From the NCBI GenBank assembly GCA_041687805.1, contig JBDNJK010000025.1, forward strand, positions 1-56,960: a DNA stretch of 56,960 nucleotides. The letters are read 5' to 3'. The notes under the pieces are model-generated. The model saw only the letters and a list, made by a program, of their open reading frames with translations, had not been told where the DNA came from and searched no databases. Source of the stretch: SZUA-87 sp041687805. Its GTDB lineage: Bacteria > Actinomycetota > Acidimicrobiia > Acidimicrobiales > Aldehydirespiratoraceae. Below, piece by piece: positions 42,396-51,597 of the stretch; position 1 is the stretch's first letter, and each line of letters opens with the position of its first letter. Position numbers and translations under genes: made by a program.

Positions 42396-43109
42396 TCATT
42401 GCGTCTCCACGGATGCGGACGACATGGCCATGCGCGGAATTGGCTCGCGGCATGTTCCGTTGTCGTCGATGATCCACTGATTGAGTCGGGTGACTCTCCA
42501 CTCCTGAAGGGGTGGTTGGAAGGCGGCCAAGAGTTCGCTGGGTCGGATTGACCTTGGCTTGGTGCCGAGTTGGGCGACCATGCGAACACCGTCTTCAGTA
42601 GGCCCGGTGATCTCGAGACCGATCAGTTGGGGGCGGAGGTCATCAATGACTTCCTTTCCCTTTCGCTGACGGGTCACAACGAGTTCATCCGCGGCGAGGG
42701 CACGGGCCACGGCCCCCGCTGCTGTCTTCTGATCTGTGTTGGTCACATCGATTTGCCAAGTGCAATGTGTGACCGACTCCTGAAGTGACGGAGTCTTCCT
42801 ATCGATGGTTGCGGCGCGGGTGGCGACGAGCCCATCGGGGAGGTATTTCGTGAGCATCTCGGGAAGTGGCCCGAGATCGAGCGAATTGGATCGCTCAGCA
42901 ACGAGCCCGATGTCGAGATACTCGGCATCGGATTCATGACAGGTGGAAAGAGCCAAACCAAATGACATTTTTGGTCTGGGGCTGAAGCCTTCGCTGTAGG
43001 CCATCGGCATGTCGGCCCGGCGAAGCGCCCTCTCCCACATTCGTGCGACATCGCGGTGGGAGGTGAAGCGAATCTTGCCGTGTTTGGAGAACTCAAGCCG
43101 GACTCTCAT
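42396..43109 (-). CDS. DUF2344 protein (TIGR03936)
   Basis: A 237-residue protein whose opening, MRVRLEFSKHGKIRFTSHRDVARMWERALRRA, and the following MAYSEGFSPRPKMSFG define the TIGR03936/DUF2344 family. The fold looks like a small RNA-binding or ferredoxin-like domain, but no function is established that I know of. The start ATG at 43109 overlaps the stop of the radical-SAM gene (ATGA); in many genomes the two are fused or paired, and they sit beside rne, rplU and rpmA as here. A role in RNA or ribosome modification is a reasonable inference only. Confidence 0.9.
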   Translation of the reverse strand: MRVRLEFSKHGKIRFTSHRDVARMWERALRRADMPMAYSEGFSPRPKMSFGLALSTCHESDAEYLDIGLVAERSNSLDLGPLPEMLTKYLPDGLVATRAATIDRKTPSLQESVTHCTWQIDVTNTDQKTAAGAVARALAADELVVTRQRKGKEVIDDLRPQLIGLEITGPTEDGVRMVAQLGTKPRSIRPSELLAAFQPPLQEWRVTRLNQWIIDDNGTCREPIPRMAMSSASVETQ

Positions 43110-45034
43110 GATGCCGCCACGCCAGCCACCTGTCGGGGACTGAGGGTCACACCAGTGCCTTGGCTTCCGCCCGCCGGAGGGGTGGCGGAGGCCACGATGT
43201 GCTCGATGCCATAGCCCGTGCAGGCACCGCAGTCGTAGCACGGAGTCCAGCGGCAATCCTCCAGACCAACCTCGTCGAGTGCGTCTCGCCAGTCCTGCCA
43301 CAGGAAGTCCTTGTGGAGACCGGCTGAGAGATGATCCCACGGGAGAATTTCGTGCTCGGTTCGGTGGCGGTGTACGTACCAGTCGATGTCGAGCCCGCAC
43401 GCAGCCATGGCTTCCAACCAGAGTTCATGATCGAAGTGTTCCGACCATTCTTGGAACACCCCGCCACGGCGCCAGACATATTCGATCACATCGCCGACTC
43501 GCCGATCACCCCGACTCGCGATGCCCTCGATGAGCGTGGCCTTGGGGTCATGCCACTTGAGCTTGATGGCATTGTTGCGTCGGGTGGCATCTCTCACCAA
43601 TCCAATTTTTCGATTCAGTTCGGCGCTGGTGTTTTGGCCGAACCATTGGAACGGGGTATTGCTCTTGGGCACGAATCCGCCGATCGAGACGGTGACAGAT
43701 GCCGACTTCGTGTGCTGTCGACCCAACTCGGCACACCGTTGAGCCAACTCGGCTATGCCGAGAGTGTCGGGATCGGTCTCGGTTGGCAGACCGGTGAGAA
43801 AGTACAGCTTCACCCGCCGCCATCCCTGGGAGTAGGCGGCCTCCACCGCGTCGTAGAGATCGTCCTCGGAGATCATCTTGTTGATCACCTGGCGCATTCG
43901 CCACGATCCGGCCTCTGGCGCAAATGTGAGACCTGTGCGCCGAGCTCTCTGAATCTGAGCCGCAATTCCCACTGTGAACGCGTCGACACGCAAACTCGGC
44001 AGAGCCACCGATACTTGGTCACAACCTGGCTCCGACACAGTGTCGGCTATGACTTGCTGAATTCCGCTGAAGTCTGCCGTTGACAGAGAAGTCAGCGAGA
44101 CCTCGTCGTAGCCGGTGCGCTTGAGCCCGCTGCTTATCATCGTGCGAACCTGATCTGCCGGACGTTCGCGCACCGGTCGAGTGATCATTCCGGCTTGGCA
44201 GAATCGGCAGCCACGCGTGCAACCTCTGAAAACCTCTACGTTGAGCCGATCGTGGACGACCTCGGTGAGCGGAACGAGTTGACTCTTCGGATATGGCCAT
44301 TGGCCAAGATCAGCGATCGTTCGCTTTTCGACACGCTCGGGAACATCGTTGAATCTCGGCGTTACCTCGGTGATGTGAGCACCGTCGTAGCGCACCGTAT
44401 AAAGCGACGGAATGTAGACCCCCGCCACCGATGCCAGCGCCCTCAGCATGCCTTCTCGTGTGCCGGGGTTCTTTCCGCTGCGCTTCCAATCGCCGATGAT
44501 CTCGGTGAGATCGCCGACGGCCTCCTCGCCGTCACCGAGCACCACAATGTCGACGAAATCCGCCAACGGCTCCGGGTTGAAGGCACAATGCCCGCCGACG
44601 GCGATCAAGGGATCAGAATCGGAGCGATCGGCCGAACGAACCGGCAATCCTGCGAGGTCTATGCAATTGAGAACGTTGGTGTAGACAAGCTCGGCGCTGA
44701 GATTGAACGCGATCACATCGAAATCAGAAGCTGGAAGATGATTCTCGATGGAGAACTGTGGCACACGCTCCCGCCGCATCAGAGTTTCAAGATCCGACCA
44801 AGGCGCGTAAGCACGCTCGGCTACAGCGTCAGCTCGCTCATTGAGAATCTCATAGAGAATCTGAAGGCCCTGATTGGGCAACCCGACCTCGTAGGTGTCG
44901 GGGTAGGTGAGCAGCCAGCTCACGACGCCCGGGCCATGTTTGGGAACTTGTGCGCCGTCTTCGCAACCGATGTAGCGCGCGGGCTTCTGCACCTGGGGCA
45001 GAAGTTCCTCTAGGCGCGGCCAAACGGATGCCAT
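43106..45034 (-). CDS. B12-binding-type radical-SAM protein (TIGR03960)
   Basis: A 642-residue protein of the TIGR03960 family. A Rossmann-like N-terminal domain related to B12-binding domains (about 30-200, without a DXHXXG motif that I can see) precedes the radical-SAM core with GCTRGCRFCQAG, the CX3CX2C cluster motif, near residue 270. A C-terminal region ends with a cysteine pair, CYDCGACTGYG, possibly for a second metal site. Substrate is unknown. It is translationally coupled to DUF2344 and probably acts with it. It lies between rodA and rne, a common order. Confidence 0.9.
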   Translation of the reverse strand: MASVWPRLEELLPQVQKPARYIGCEDGAQVPKHGPGVVSWLLTYPDTYEVGLPNQGLQILYEILNERADAVAERAYAPWSDLETLMRRERVPQFSIENHLPASDFDVIAFNLSAELVYTNVLNCIDLAGLPVRSADRSDSDPLIAVGGHCAFNPEPLADFVDIVVLGDGEEAVGDLTEIIGDWKRSGKNPGTREGMLRALASVAGVYIPSLYTVRYDGAHITEVTPRFNDVPERVEKRTIADLGQWPYPKSQLVPLTEVVHDRLNVEVFRGCTRGCRFCQAGMITRPVRERPADQVRTMISSGLKRTGYDEVSLTSLSTADFSGIQQVIADTVSEPGCDQVSVALPSLRVDAFTVGIAAQIQRARRTGLTFAPEAGSWRMRQVINKMISEDDLYDAVEAAYSQGWRRVKLYFLTGLPTETDPDTLGIAELAQRCAELGRQHTKSASVTVSIGGFVPKSNTPFQWFGQNTSAELNRKIGLVRDATRRNNAIKLKWHDPKATLIEGIASRGDRRVGDVIEYVWRRGGVFQEWSEHFDHELWLEAMAACGLDIDWYVHRHRTEHEILPWDHLSAGLHKDFLWQDWRDALDEVGLEDCRWTPCYDCGACTGYGIEHIVASATPPAGGSQGTGVTLSPRQVAGVAAS

Positions 45035-45088
45035 GCAAGGAGGTTAGCGCTGGCCGCTGGTGGACCGGTGTACCTCCGCACCCCTCGA

Positions 45089-46249
45089 TCAGCTTCGAAC
45101 GTACTCATAACGACGCCGGTGCACGCCAAGCACCAACCCGACAGCGACCATCGATGTGATCATCGATGAACCGCCGTACGACAAGAAGGGCAGCGGAATA
45201 CCCGTGACCGGCATGATGCCCGTTGTCATCCCCACGCTCTGAAATATCTGGAACATGAGCATGGCGACGACTCCCACGCTCAACAGCCGATCAAATGGAT
45301 CGGGAGCGCGAATTGCCGCCCGCCAGATCCGGTAGACCATCAATAGATAGAGCAACAGGATTGCGGCCGCTCCTCGAAAACCGAGCTCCTCCCCCGCTAC
45401 TGAGAATATGAAGTCGGTCTGCTGCTCCGGAACCAGATTGGAGCTGGTTTGGGTCCCCTGGAAGAGACCTTGACCTGTGAGACCACCATTGCCTATCGCA
45501 ACCTGTGATTGTTTGGCGTTGTATGCGTATTCAGCTACCGACGGATCCAGCTTCGCCAACGCCGCATCATCGAGCAGAAACACGGTAAGTCGCGCTTCCT
45601 GATAGCTGGCCAGCACCGACGATCGGAAGATTCCAACCACTCCGGTCAGCGCAACAAGCGCTAGCAGGAAAAGAACGCGGGTAGGGACGTTGCTTGCTAT
45701 CAGCACGGCGGCGATGATCGCCAGATACACCAAAACAGTGCCCAAATCGGGCTGTTTCAGTATCAACGCGATCGGCAAGATAGCCAGGCCGATCCCGGCC
45801 GACAGCCGTGCAGTGGTCATTGATTTGGACGACAACACACGCGCCAGCGCCAAAATCAGAATTACCTTGCCTGGCTCCGACGGTTGGAACGTGAAGCCGG
45901 CCACTTGGAACCACGCTCGCGCACCGGACACCTTTGCCCCGAATGCCAGTACGGCCAACAACAGGACTATCAATCCGAGGTACCCGACAGGGACGAGCGA
46001 TCGCAGCCTCCTCACGTCGATATGGGCCGCCACAACCGCCAACACTCCCCCCAACGCAGCGAAAAACATCTGCCGATCGAGGAAAGACCTATCGACGGGC
46101 ACGATCCCATTGGCGGGGCCGCGAGTGGCCGAATACACGAGCACAACTCCGATCGCTGTGATCGCGGCGGTCGAGAGAATAAGAATCGGATCGAGCACAA
46201 GCCACCAGGGATCTCGCTCCCCGTCTCCTCGGTGAATCGTTGGCATCAT
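45089..46249 (-). CDS. rodA: SEDS peptidoglycan glycosyltransferase RodA
   Basis: A 386-residue membrane protein with about ten helices that polymerises glycan strands for cell elongation together with PBP2. Family parts are VLVYSATRG, FAFGAKVSGARAWF-like wording (FGAKVSGARAWFQVAGFTFQPSEPGK), LKQPDLGTVLVY, the outer loop with the conserved VPEQQTDFIFSVAGEELGF, and the C-terminal GIPLPFLSYGGSSM. The catalytic aspartate of SEDS proteins fits the TDF of the loop region. It overlaps the mrdA stop by ATGA. The elongasome set is complete in this window. Confidence 0.95.
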   Translation of the reverse strand: MMPTIHRGDGERDPWWLVLDPILILSTAAITAIGVVLVYSATRGPANGIVPVDRSFLDRQMFFAALGGVLAVVAAHIDVRRLRSLVPVGYLGLIVLLLAVLAFGAKVSGARAWFQVAGFTFQPSEPGKVILILALARVLSSKSMTTARLSAGIGLAILPIALILKQPDLGTVLVYLAIIAAVLIASNVPTRVLFLLALVALTGVVGIFRSSVLASYQEARLTVFLLDDAALAKLDPSVAEYAYNAKQSQVAIGNGGLTGQGLFQGTQTSSNLVPEQQTDFIFSVAGEELGFRGAAAILLLYLLMVYRIWRAAIRAPDPFDRLLSVGVVAMLMFQIFQSVGMTTGIMPVTGIPLPFLSYGGSSMITSMVAVGLVLGVHRRRYEYVRS

Positions 46250-48375
46250 GGTGAGGCCTCATCGATGGCCGGCGCCGAATCACCGGCAACGATCGATGCG
46301 ACTAGATCGCTGTAATACCTGTCGAGCTCATCTGTGGTGCGAACCCGAGGCAAGCTGTCGGTTGCGAAGGCATCAAGACTTCGAGCCACGACCGGGGCGG
46401 CAACCGACCCGCCGAATCCAGCCTCCTCCAGCACCGCGGCCATGACAATTTCGGGCTCATAACCGGCGTTCACACCCAACGCTGGGAAGTCGTTGGGGCC
46501 AAACCCGACGAACAACGCCGTGTCGGCCTCGTTCTTTTTTTGGGCCGTTCCGGTCTTGCCAGCCACAGGCCAGTTGGCAAGAGGAAAGGCCACACCGAAA
46601 TTCGGATCATTGAAGGCTCGCTGTGCAGTTCCCGACGGAATTCCACGGCGGGGCACTCCCAGCAACCCGTCGATGATCGGCTGGCGAACGCTGTCATCCA
46701 GAGCGAGGTCACGCAACACTCTCGGGACGAACTCCCGAACCAACGTCCCGTCAGACGTCGTGATCTTGGTTGCGATGTTCGGTTGGTGGACCTTGCCGCC
46801 GTTGGCGATCGTTGCGTAGGCATTGGCGAGCTGGATCGGCGTGAGAAGCAGATCGCCCTGCCCGATAGCCAGTTGGATTGTGTCGCCGGCGTACCACTGT
46901 GAACCGTCTCTGATCGCCACTCCCGCATCGAACTGGGCGTCGAAGAAATCACGATCAGGCACCACTCCACTCCGCTCGAATGGGAGCTGCACGCCCGTGT
47001 CGCTGCCGAGGCCCAGTTCGCGGGCCGCATGCTGGATTCCCTCGTCTTCACCCTTGGGCAGCGGCCAGAACCCCTCGCCTCCGATGCGGTAGAAGTACGG
47101 ATCGCTCGACACAGTGATGGCGTCACGTAGATCGACATCGCGCGAGCCAGAGAACGGGCTCTCGAAATTGCAGGTGCTCGATTCCTCCACACAATTCGGA
47201 TACTTGTAGGTGCCGGTGTCTACGTATCTGTCACGAATTCCGAGCAGCCCGTCTGGGCCGATCACTCCTCGGCTGAGCGCCGCGTAGGACGTGACCAGCT
47301 TAAACGTCGACCCTGGCGGGTACGCACCCTGGATGGCCCTGTTCAACACCGGGATATGGTTGGCTTTCGAAGTGACCTGCTCAAACAATCTTTGAGAGAT
47401 TCCATTCACGAACTCCGACGGGTCATATGTCGGGTACGAAGCCATCGCCAACACATCTCCGTTGCGCGGGTCGAGCGCCACTGCTGCTCCTGCCGAAGCC
47501 ACGAACGGTGGAGCATCCGGCTCGGCCGTCTGTTTGCGCGCCACACCAAGCCCGTCCGCCAATTGCTGCTCCACCACGGCCTGCAGATCGATGTCGATCG
47601 TGAGCCACAGGTCATTACCCGGTATTGGCGGGGTGCTGCTGCGTTCCCTCACCACCTGGCGGCGAGCGTTGAGCTCCAATAAGCGCACGCCCGGAACGCC
47701 TCTGAGATCATCTTCGAACGACCTCTCGACCCCGGATTTTCCTGTCTCATCGTTGGCCTGATAGGTCTTCGCATCGACAGCTGTCGGATCGATTCGCGAG
47801 TCAGCCGACTTCATCTCACTCTGCGTTATCGGCCCGACATACCCGAGCAGGTGGGCGGCAAGGTCGCCATAGGGGTAGGTGCGTATGGTGCGTTGCACGA
47901 CCATGACGCCGGGGAATTCGTCAGGTCGCTCGCCCAGGAATACCAGTAGCGATGGATCGACATCGACCGCAACCGGTATCTCGTCGAACGGTCCGTACTG
48001 CGAGTCGTTGACAGACAGTTTGATTGATGAGGCCTTCGTAAGACGGCCTGACCGACTGATCGCCTCGGCCAGACGGACGAACATTGTCGACTTCTCGTCG
48101 GGGGTCAACGACCGTTCCAGCACCTGACGATCGACCGTCACCACCTGCACAACCCGATTGTCGACGAGGACGCGACCGTTGCGATCAAGAATGCGTCCTC
48201 TCGGCGCCTGCTCGAATATCGGCTGGATGACGTTTCCAAGCGCTTCAGCCTGCAGCGCTTCGCTCTCGAGCGCCTGGAGGTACCAAAGCCGAGCGAACAT
48301 GGCACCGAACAGCGTCAGACCGACAAATGCCAGCATGCGCAGCCGCAGCTGTCTGGAGTCTTCGCCCAGCGTCAT
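46246..48375 (-). CDS. mrdA: Penicillin-binding protein 2 (transpeptidase)
   Basis: A 709-residue class B PBP that cross-links peptidoglycan in the elongasome. One N-terminal anchor (about 12-32), the pedestal with PRGRILDRNGRVL (about 58-70), and the transpeptidase domain with the active-site STFK (S356), the SXN-position triad SSD, and KTGT (in the AGKTGTAQKK stretch). The pedestal is long and the region before KTGT carries an insertion typical of actinobacteria. It overlaps rodA by ATGA and follows mreD by 27 bases. Confidence 0.95.
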   Translation of the reverse strand: MTLGEDSRQLRLRMLAFVGLTLFGAMFARLWYLQALESEALQAEALGNVIQPIFEQAPRGRILDRNGRVLVDNRVVQVVTVDRQVLERSLTPDEKSTMFVRLAEAISRSGRLTKASSIKLSVNDSQYGPFDEIPVAVDVDPSLLVFLGERPDEFPGVMVVQRTIRTYPYGDLAAHLLGYVGPITQSEMKSADSRIDPTAVDAKTYQANDETGKSGVERSFEDDLRGVPGVRLLELNARRQVVRERSSTPPIPGNDLWLTIDIDLQAVVEQQLADGLGVARKQTAEPDAPPFVASAGAAVALDPRNGDVLAMASYPTYDPSEFVNGISQRLFEQVTSKANHIPVLNRAIQGAYPPGSTFKLVTSYAALSRGVIGPDGLLGIRDRYVDTGTYKYPNCVEESSTCNFESPFSGSRDVDLRDAITVSSDPYFYRIGGEGFWPLPKGEDEGIQHAARELGLGSDTGVQLPFERSGVVPDRDFFDAQFDAGVAIRDGSQWYAGDTIQLAIGQGDLLLTPIQLANAYATIANGGKVHQPNIATKITTSDGTLVREFVPRVLRDLALDDSVRQPIIDGLLGVPRRGIPSGTAQRAFNDPNFGVAFPLANWPVAGKTGTAQKKNEADTALFVGFGPNDFPALGVNAGYEPEIVMAAVLEEAGFGGSVAAPVVARSLDAFATDSLPRVRTTDELDRYYSDLVASIVAGDSAPAIDEASP

Positions 48376-48402
48376 GTGATCCAGACCGACATCACGGGAA
48401 AT

Positions 48403-48921
48403 TCAAGCACGGCTCACCGGTACGCGGGCGCCGCGCCTGGCGCTCGTGGGCGCCATGGCCCATTTCATAGCCGGAGCGGCGACGAATGAAAGCACTCCGT
48501 TCATGACACCGCTCACCGCCGCAACCCTCAACATCTCGACGTTGATCAGGCCGCGAACACCCAAAATTTCGTTGAGAAACGCATACGAGACCACAATCGC
48601 CATTGTCGCGACGACAACCACGGTTCCAACCTGGCCACGTGAGTCATGAAAGAGCCCAGCTTCGAGCGTCCCGATTATGTAAGCGGTTACCGCGAATATC
48701 ATCGCCGAGACTCCCAAGTGGGTCGGGAGATACACATCCCAGAGGAGTCCAGCTGCGAAACCCACGACCGGGCCTGTCTGAGAGCCCCCGAAATAGCCGC
48801 CCAGAATGGCTACAAGAGCAAGAAGCTCGGGTGCAACGCCAAATACTCTCACGTCGACGAACACCGTCAACTGCAGCGAAATGGCAACAATGCTCACAAG
48901 CGCGACCCGTAAGTACGTCAT
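48403..48921 (-). CDS. mreD: Rod-shape protein MreD
   Basis: A 172-residue membrane protein with about five helices, linking MreBC to the elongation machinery. The sequence AILGGYFGGSQTGPVVGFAAGLLWDVYL is typical. The basic C-terminal tail (SARRGARVPVSR) faces the cytoplasm. Its ATG overlaps the mreC stop by ATGA. MreD is weakly conserved in sequence, so the call relies on both topology and position. Confidence 0.92.
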   Translation of the reverse strand: MTYLRVALVSIVAISLQLTVFVDVRVFGVAPELLALVAILGGYFGGSQTGPVVGFAAGLLWDVYLPTHLGVSAMIFAVTAYIIGTLEAGLFHDSRGQVGTVVVVATMAIVVSYAFLNEILGVRGLINVEMLRVAAVSGVMNGVLSFVAAPAMKWAMAPTSARRGARVPVSRA

Positions 48922-49862
48922 GGCGTTGACCCTCCGCCAGCAGCCGAATCGAGCTGAGCTGGATCGATCTCAATTGGTACCAATGTGCTCGGCACAACAG
49001 GAAGAAGAGGTACTTCGTCAGGCGCAATATCAAGCATCACCGAGACAAAGCCCAGGTCGGTCACATCATTGGACAATTCTACTGTCACGACCATGGCCAA
49101 CCCATCAGGTGTGGCAACGTCGACAACGGTGCCGATCGGGATCTCGGCGGAATAGCGACTGTCGGTAGCAGTGACCACGGCCGACCCGATTCGGGGCAAC
49201 AGAGCCGGATCGCCGCCCTCGGGCCATCCCGGTCCTTGATCGATCACGAACCGGCTGGGTTCGCCAGCCAGGCCGTGTCCCAGCCCCACTTCGTCGGTCG
49301 ACACGACTCTCACACCAATAATCAATGACGGGTCAGTCACCAGCTCGACCGTACTGGTGGTTCGATCAGCTCGGCTCACCCGTCCGACAAGGCCAGCACC
49401 GGTGACCACCGCCATCCCCTCCCGTATCCCAGAGTTGGACCCCTTGCTGATCGTGACGACGTTCGTGTCGAAATTTCCGACTTCACCTCGCAGAACTGTT
49501 GCCACTGCAGTCGGGATGCCTTCACCGAAACGGATGTCGACGGCTCTCTGGAGACGCTCAAACGCTGCGCTGTTGGCCTCCACTGCGATCGCGTGACCGG
49601 TCATCTCATCGATTTGCCGGCGGAGGTCCTGATTCTCGGTTTCGAGGTCGCCGTAGCTAAATGCGGCATTCCACGCATCGCCTATGGGTGACAGCCCCGT
49701 ATCCACGATCGACGTAACCGGATGCAACAGATCACGTACTCCGCTCTGAGCAGATTCGAGTGGCCCGAAGCTTCGAAAGTCGAGACTCAGAAGGGTGATG
49801 GACGTTAGGACTAGCAGAGCGAGACGGTATCGAGACCGCCCCGCGCGCTGAGCCGGCGGCAT
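48918..49862 (-). CDS. mreC: Rod-shape protein MreC
   Basis: A 314-residue protein with one N-terminal helix (about 14-28), a coiled coil (about 75-105), then the two beta-barrel periplasm-side domains that bind and activate PBP2 (TAVATVLRGEVGNFDTNVVTISKGSNSGIREGMAVV and VGRVSRADRTTSTVELVTDP). The Pro/Ser-rich tail is short. It follows mreB by 12 bases and overlaps mreD by ATGA. Confidence 0.95.
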   Translation of the reverse strand: MPPAQRAGRSRYRLALLVLTSITLLSLDFRSFGPLESAQSGVRDLLHPVTSIVDTGLSPIGDAWNAAFSYGDLETENQDLRRQIDEMTGHAIAVEANSAAFERLQRAVDIRFGEGIPTAVATVLRGEVGNFDTNVVTISKGSNSGIREGMAVVTGAGLVGRVSRADRTTSTVELVTDPSLIIGVRVVSTDEVGLGHGLAGEPSRFVIDQGPGWPEGGDPALLPRIGSAVVTATDSRYSAEIPIGTVVDVATPDGLAMVVTVELSNDVTDLGFVSVMLDIAPDEVPLLPVVPSTLVPIEIDPAQLDSAAGGGSTP

Positions 49863-49874
49863 GACTAAGCCGAT

Positions 49875-50924
49875 CTACAGTTCGCCCGAACTCAGGATGA
49901 CGTCGCGCAATGCTTCGAACTCTTCGAGAACCTGCCCGGCACCAATGACCACAGCGTTGAGTGGATCGTGAGCGATGTGAATCGGCATGCCGGTCTCCTC
50001 CGCAAGACGCTGATCGAGGCCCTTGAGCAGGGCACCGCCTCCTGCCAGCATGATCCCGCGTTCCATGATGTCGGCGGCCAGCTCAGGAGGGGTCTGGTCG
50101 AGAGTTGATTTCACCGCGTCGCAAATCGCCGCTACCGGTTCCGCTATCGCCTCGCGGATACCCTGCGTGCTGATCACGACGGTGCGGGGTAGGCCGGTTA
50201 CCAGATCTCGACCGCGGATCTCGGCGCATAGTTCCTTGTCGAGGGGCCAAGCCGAGCCGAGTTGAACCTTGATTTCTTCGGCCGTGCGCTCGCCGAGCGC
50301 CAAACTCATTTCCTTCTTCACGTACTGGATCACCGACTCGTCGAGCTCATCACCACCGACACGAACGGACTGGCTCGCAACGACTCCGCCCAGGGAGATC
50401 ACCGCCACTTCGGTCGTGCCGCCTCCGATGTCGACGATCATGTTTCCGGCAGGCTCTTGGATCTGCAGGCCGGAACCAATTGCCGCGGCTATTGGTTCTT
50501 CAATGATGTAGGCCGGCTTTCTTGCACCAGCGAACTCGGCCGCTTCCTGGACCGCCCGCTGTTCGATTCCGGTGATTCCCGACGGGACTGCAATGACCAT
50601 TCGTGGCTTGGCCCACTTGCGCTGATGCACGCGCTGGATGAAGTGGCGCAGCATTTTTTCGCAAATTTCGAAATCGGCGATCACTCCGTCCTTGAGGGGA
50701 CGGATTGCTCGAATGTTGGAGGGCGTACGCCCTACCATCTGTTTGGCATCGGCTCCAACAGCAAGCAGCTTTCCCGTCTGTGTGTTGATGGCCACCACCG
50801 ACGGCTCGTTGAGCACGATGCCTTCGCCACGTACATACACGAGTGTGTTGGCCGTGCCGAGATCTACTGCCATGTCGCGCCCTACCACCGCTCCGAACTG
50901 GCTCAGAATTGATTCCGCAAACAT
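49875..50924 (-). CDS. mreB: Bacterial actin MreB
   Basis: A 349-residue actin-fold ATPase that forms membrane filaments steering wall synthesis along the long axis. Motifs include DLGTANTLVYVRGEGIV, the GVIADFE strand, VIAVPSGITGIEQRAV, IVDIGGGTTEVAVISLGG and GIMLAGGGALL, all normal. The ATG at 50924 is chosen over TTG at 50930 because GAGG has better spacing. Its presence indicates rod-shaped or elongating cells. About 200 bases separate it from ndk, with no gene and only weak promoter-like strings. Confidence 0.97.
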   Translation of the reverse strand: MFAESILSQFGAVVGRDMAVDLGTANTLVYVRGEGIVLNEPSVVAINTQTGKLLAVGADAKQMVGRTPSNIRAIRPLKDGVIADFEICEKMLRHFIQRVHQRKWAKPRMVIAVPSGITGIEQRAVQEAAEFAGARKPAYIIEEPIAAAIGSGLQIQEPAGNMIVDIGGGTTEVAVISLGGVVASQSVRVGGDELDESVIQYVKKEMSLALGERTAEEIKVQLGSAWPLDKELCAEIRGRDLVTGLPRTVVISTQGIREAIAEPVAAICDAVKSTLDQTPPELAADIMERGIMLAGGGALLKGLDQRLAEETGMPIHIAHDPLNAVVIGAGQVLEEFEALRDVILSSGEL

Positions 50925-51123
50925 GATCAAAGGCCTCGGAGCAGTGAGTGAAATTTCCGTAGAGGTGAAACGAATCGATACAGAGCTTGGTTCTGGTTCA
51001 ACTACCGCCGTGAGTCTACGCGCAAACGGTCACAAGATTGCAACACAGTGCCGACACGTGGGAACCAACCACGGTACGTGATTTGTTCGTGCAGCTCGTG
51101 GATGGTCGGACATGTCGGTGTCG

Positions 51124-51543
51124 TCAGCTCTCAGCCCTGGTTCCCGGAAAGAAGATCTCGATCTCGCGAACTGCCGATTCGAGGGAATCAGAGCCATGAA
51201 TGAGATTCTCGGTGAACAATGTGCCGAGATCGCCACGGATCGTGCCAGGAGCGGCGTCGAGCGGGTTGGTCACCCCCATCATCTGACGGACGACCTTCCA
51301 TGTGTCTGCCGGCCCTTCTACCACACACACCATCACGGGCCCGCGTGCCATGAACTCGACCAACCCGTCGTAGAACCCCTTGCCCACATGTTCTGCATAG
51401 TGTTTGGCCAAGATATCGAAATCGAGAATACGCAGCTCGGCGCGCACGATTCCCAAGCCCTTCCTCTCCAAACGGCCGAGAATTTCGCCGACGAGGCCAC
51501 GCTCAACGGAATCGGGTTTGCAAATAACCAGGGTCCTGTCCAT
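51124..51543 (-). CDS. ndk: Nucleoside diphosphate kinase
   Basis: A 139-residue enzyme exchanging the gamma-phosphate between nucleoside triphosphates and diphosphates. TLVICKPDSVERGLVGEIL at the start, NPLDAAPGTIRGD, and the active-site histidine in IHGSDS are all conserved. Length is normal. It lies between the pilin-like gene and mreB on the same strand, with gaps of 54 and about 200 bases. Confidence 0.97.
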   Translation of the reverse strand: MDRTLVICKPDSVERGLVGEILGRLERKGLGIVRAELRILDFDILAKHYAEHVGKGFYDGLVEFMARGPVMVCVVEGPADTWKVVRQMMGVTNPLDAAPGTIRGDLGTLFTENLIHGSDSLESAVREIEIFFPGTRAES

Positions 51544-51597
51544 CGCGCTGAGGCTACAGGTGGTCAGACAAGCCGACGCTTGCTTCTGAGGGGAGCG

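Noticed and set aside
50931..51123. Promoter for mreB in the gap after ndk
   Set aside because: TTGCAA and TAGACT occur but are 19 bases apart, and TTGAAC/TATCGA are 15 apart; neither is convincing enough to list.
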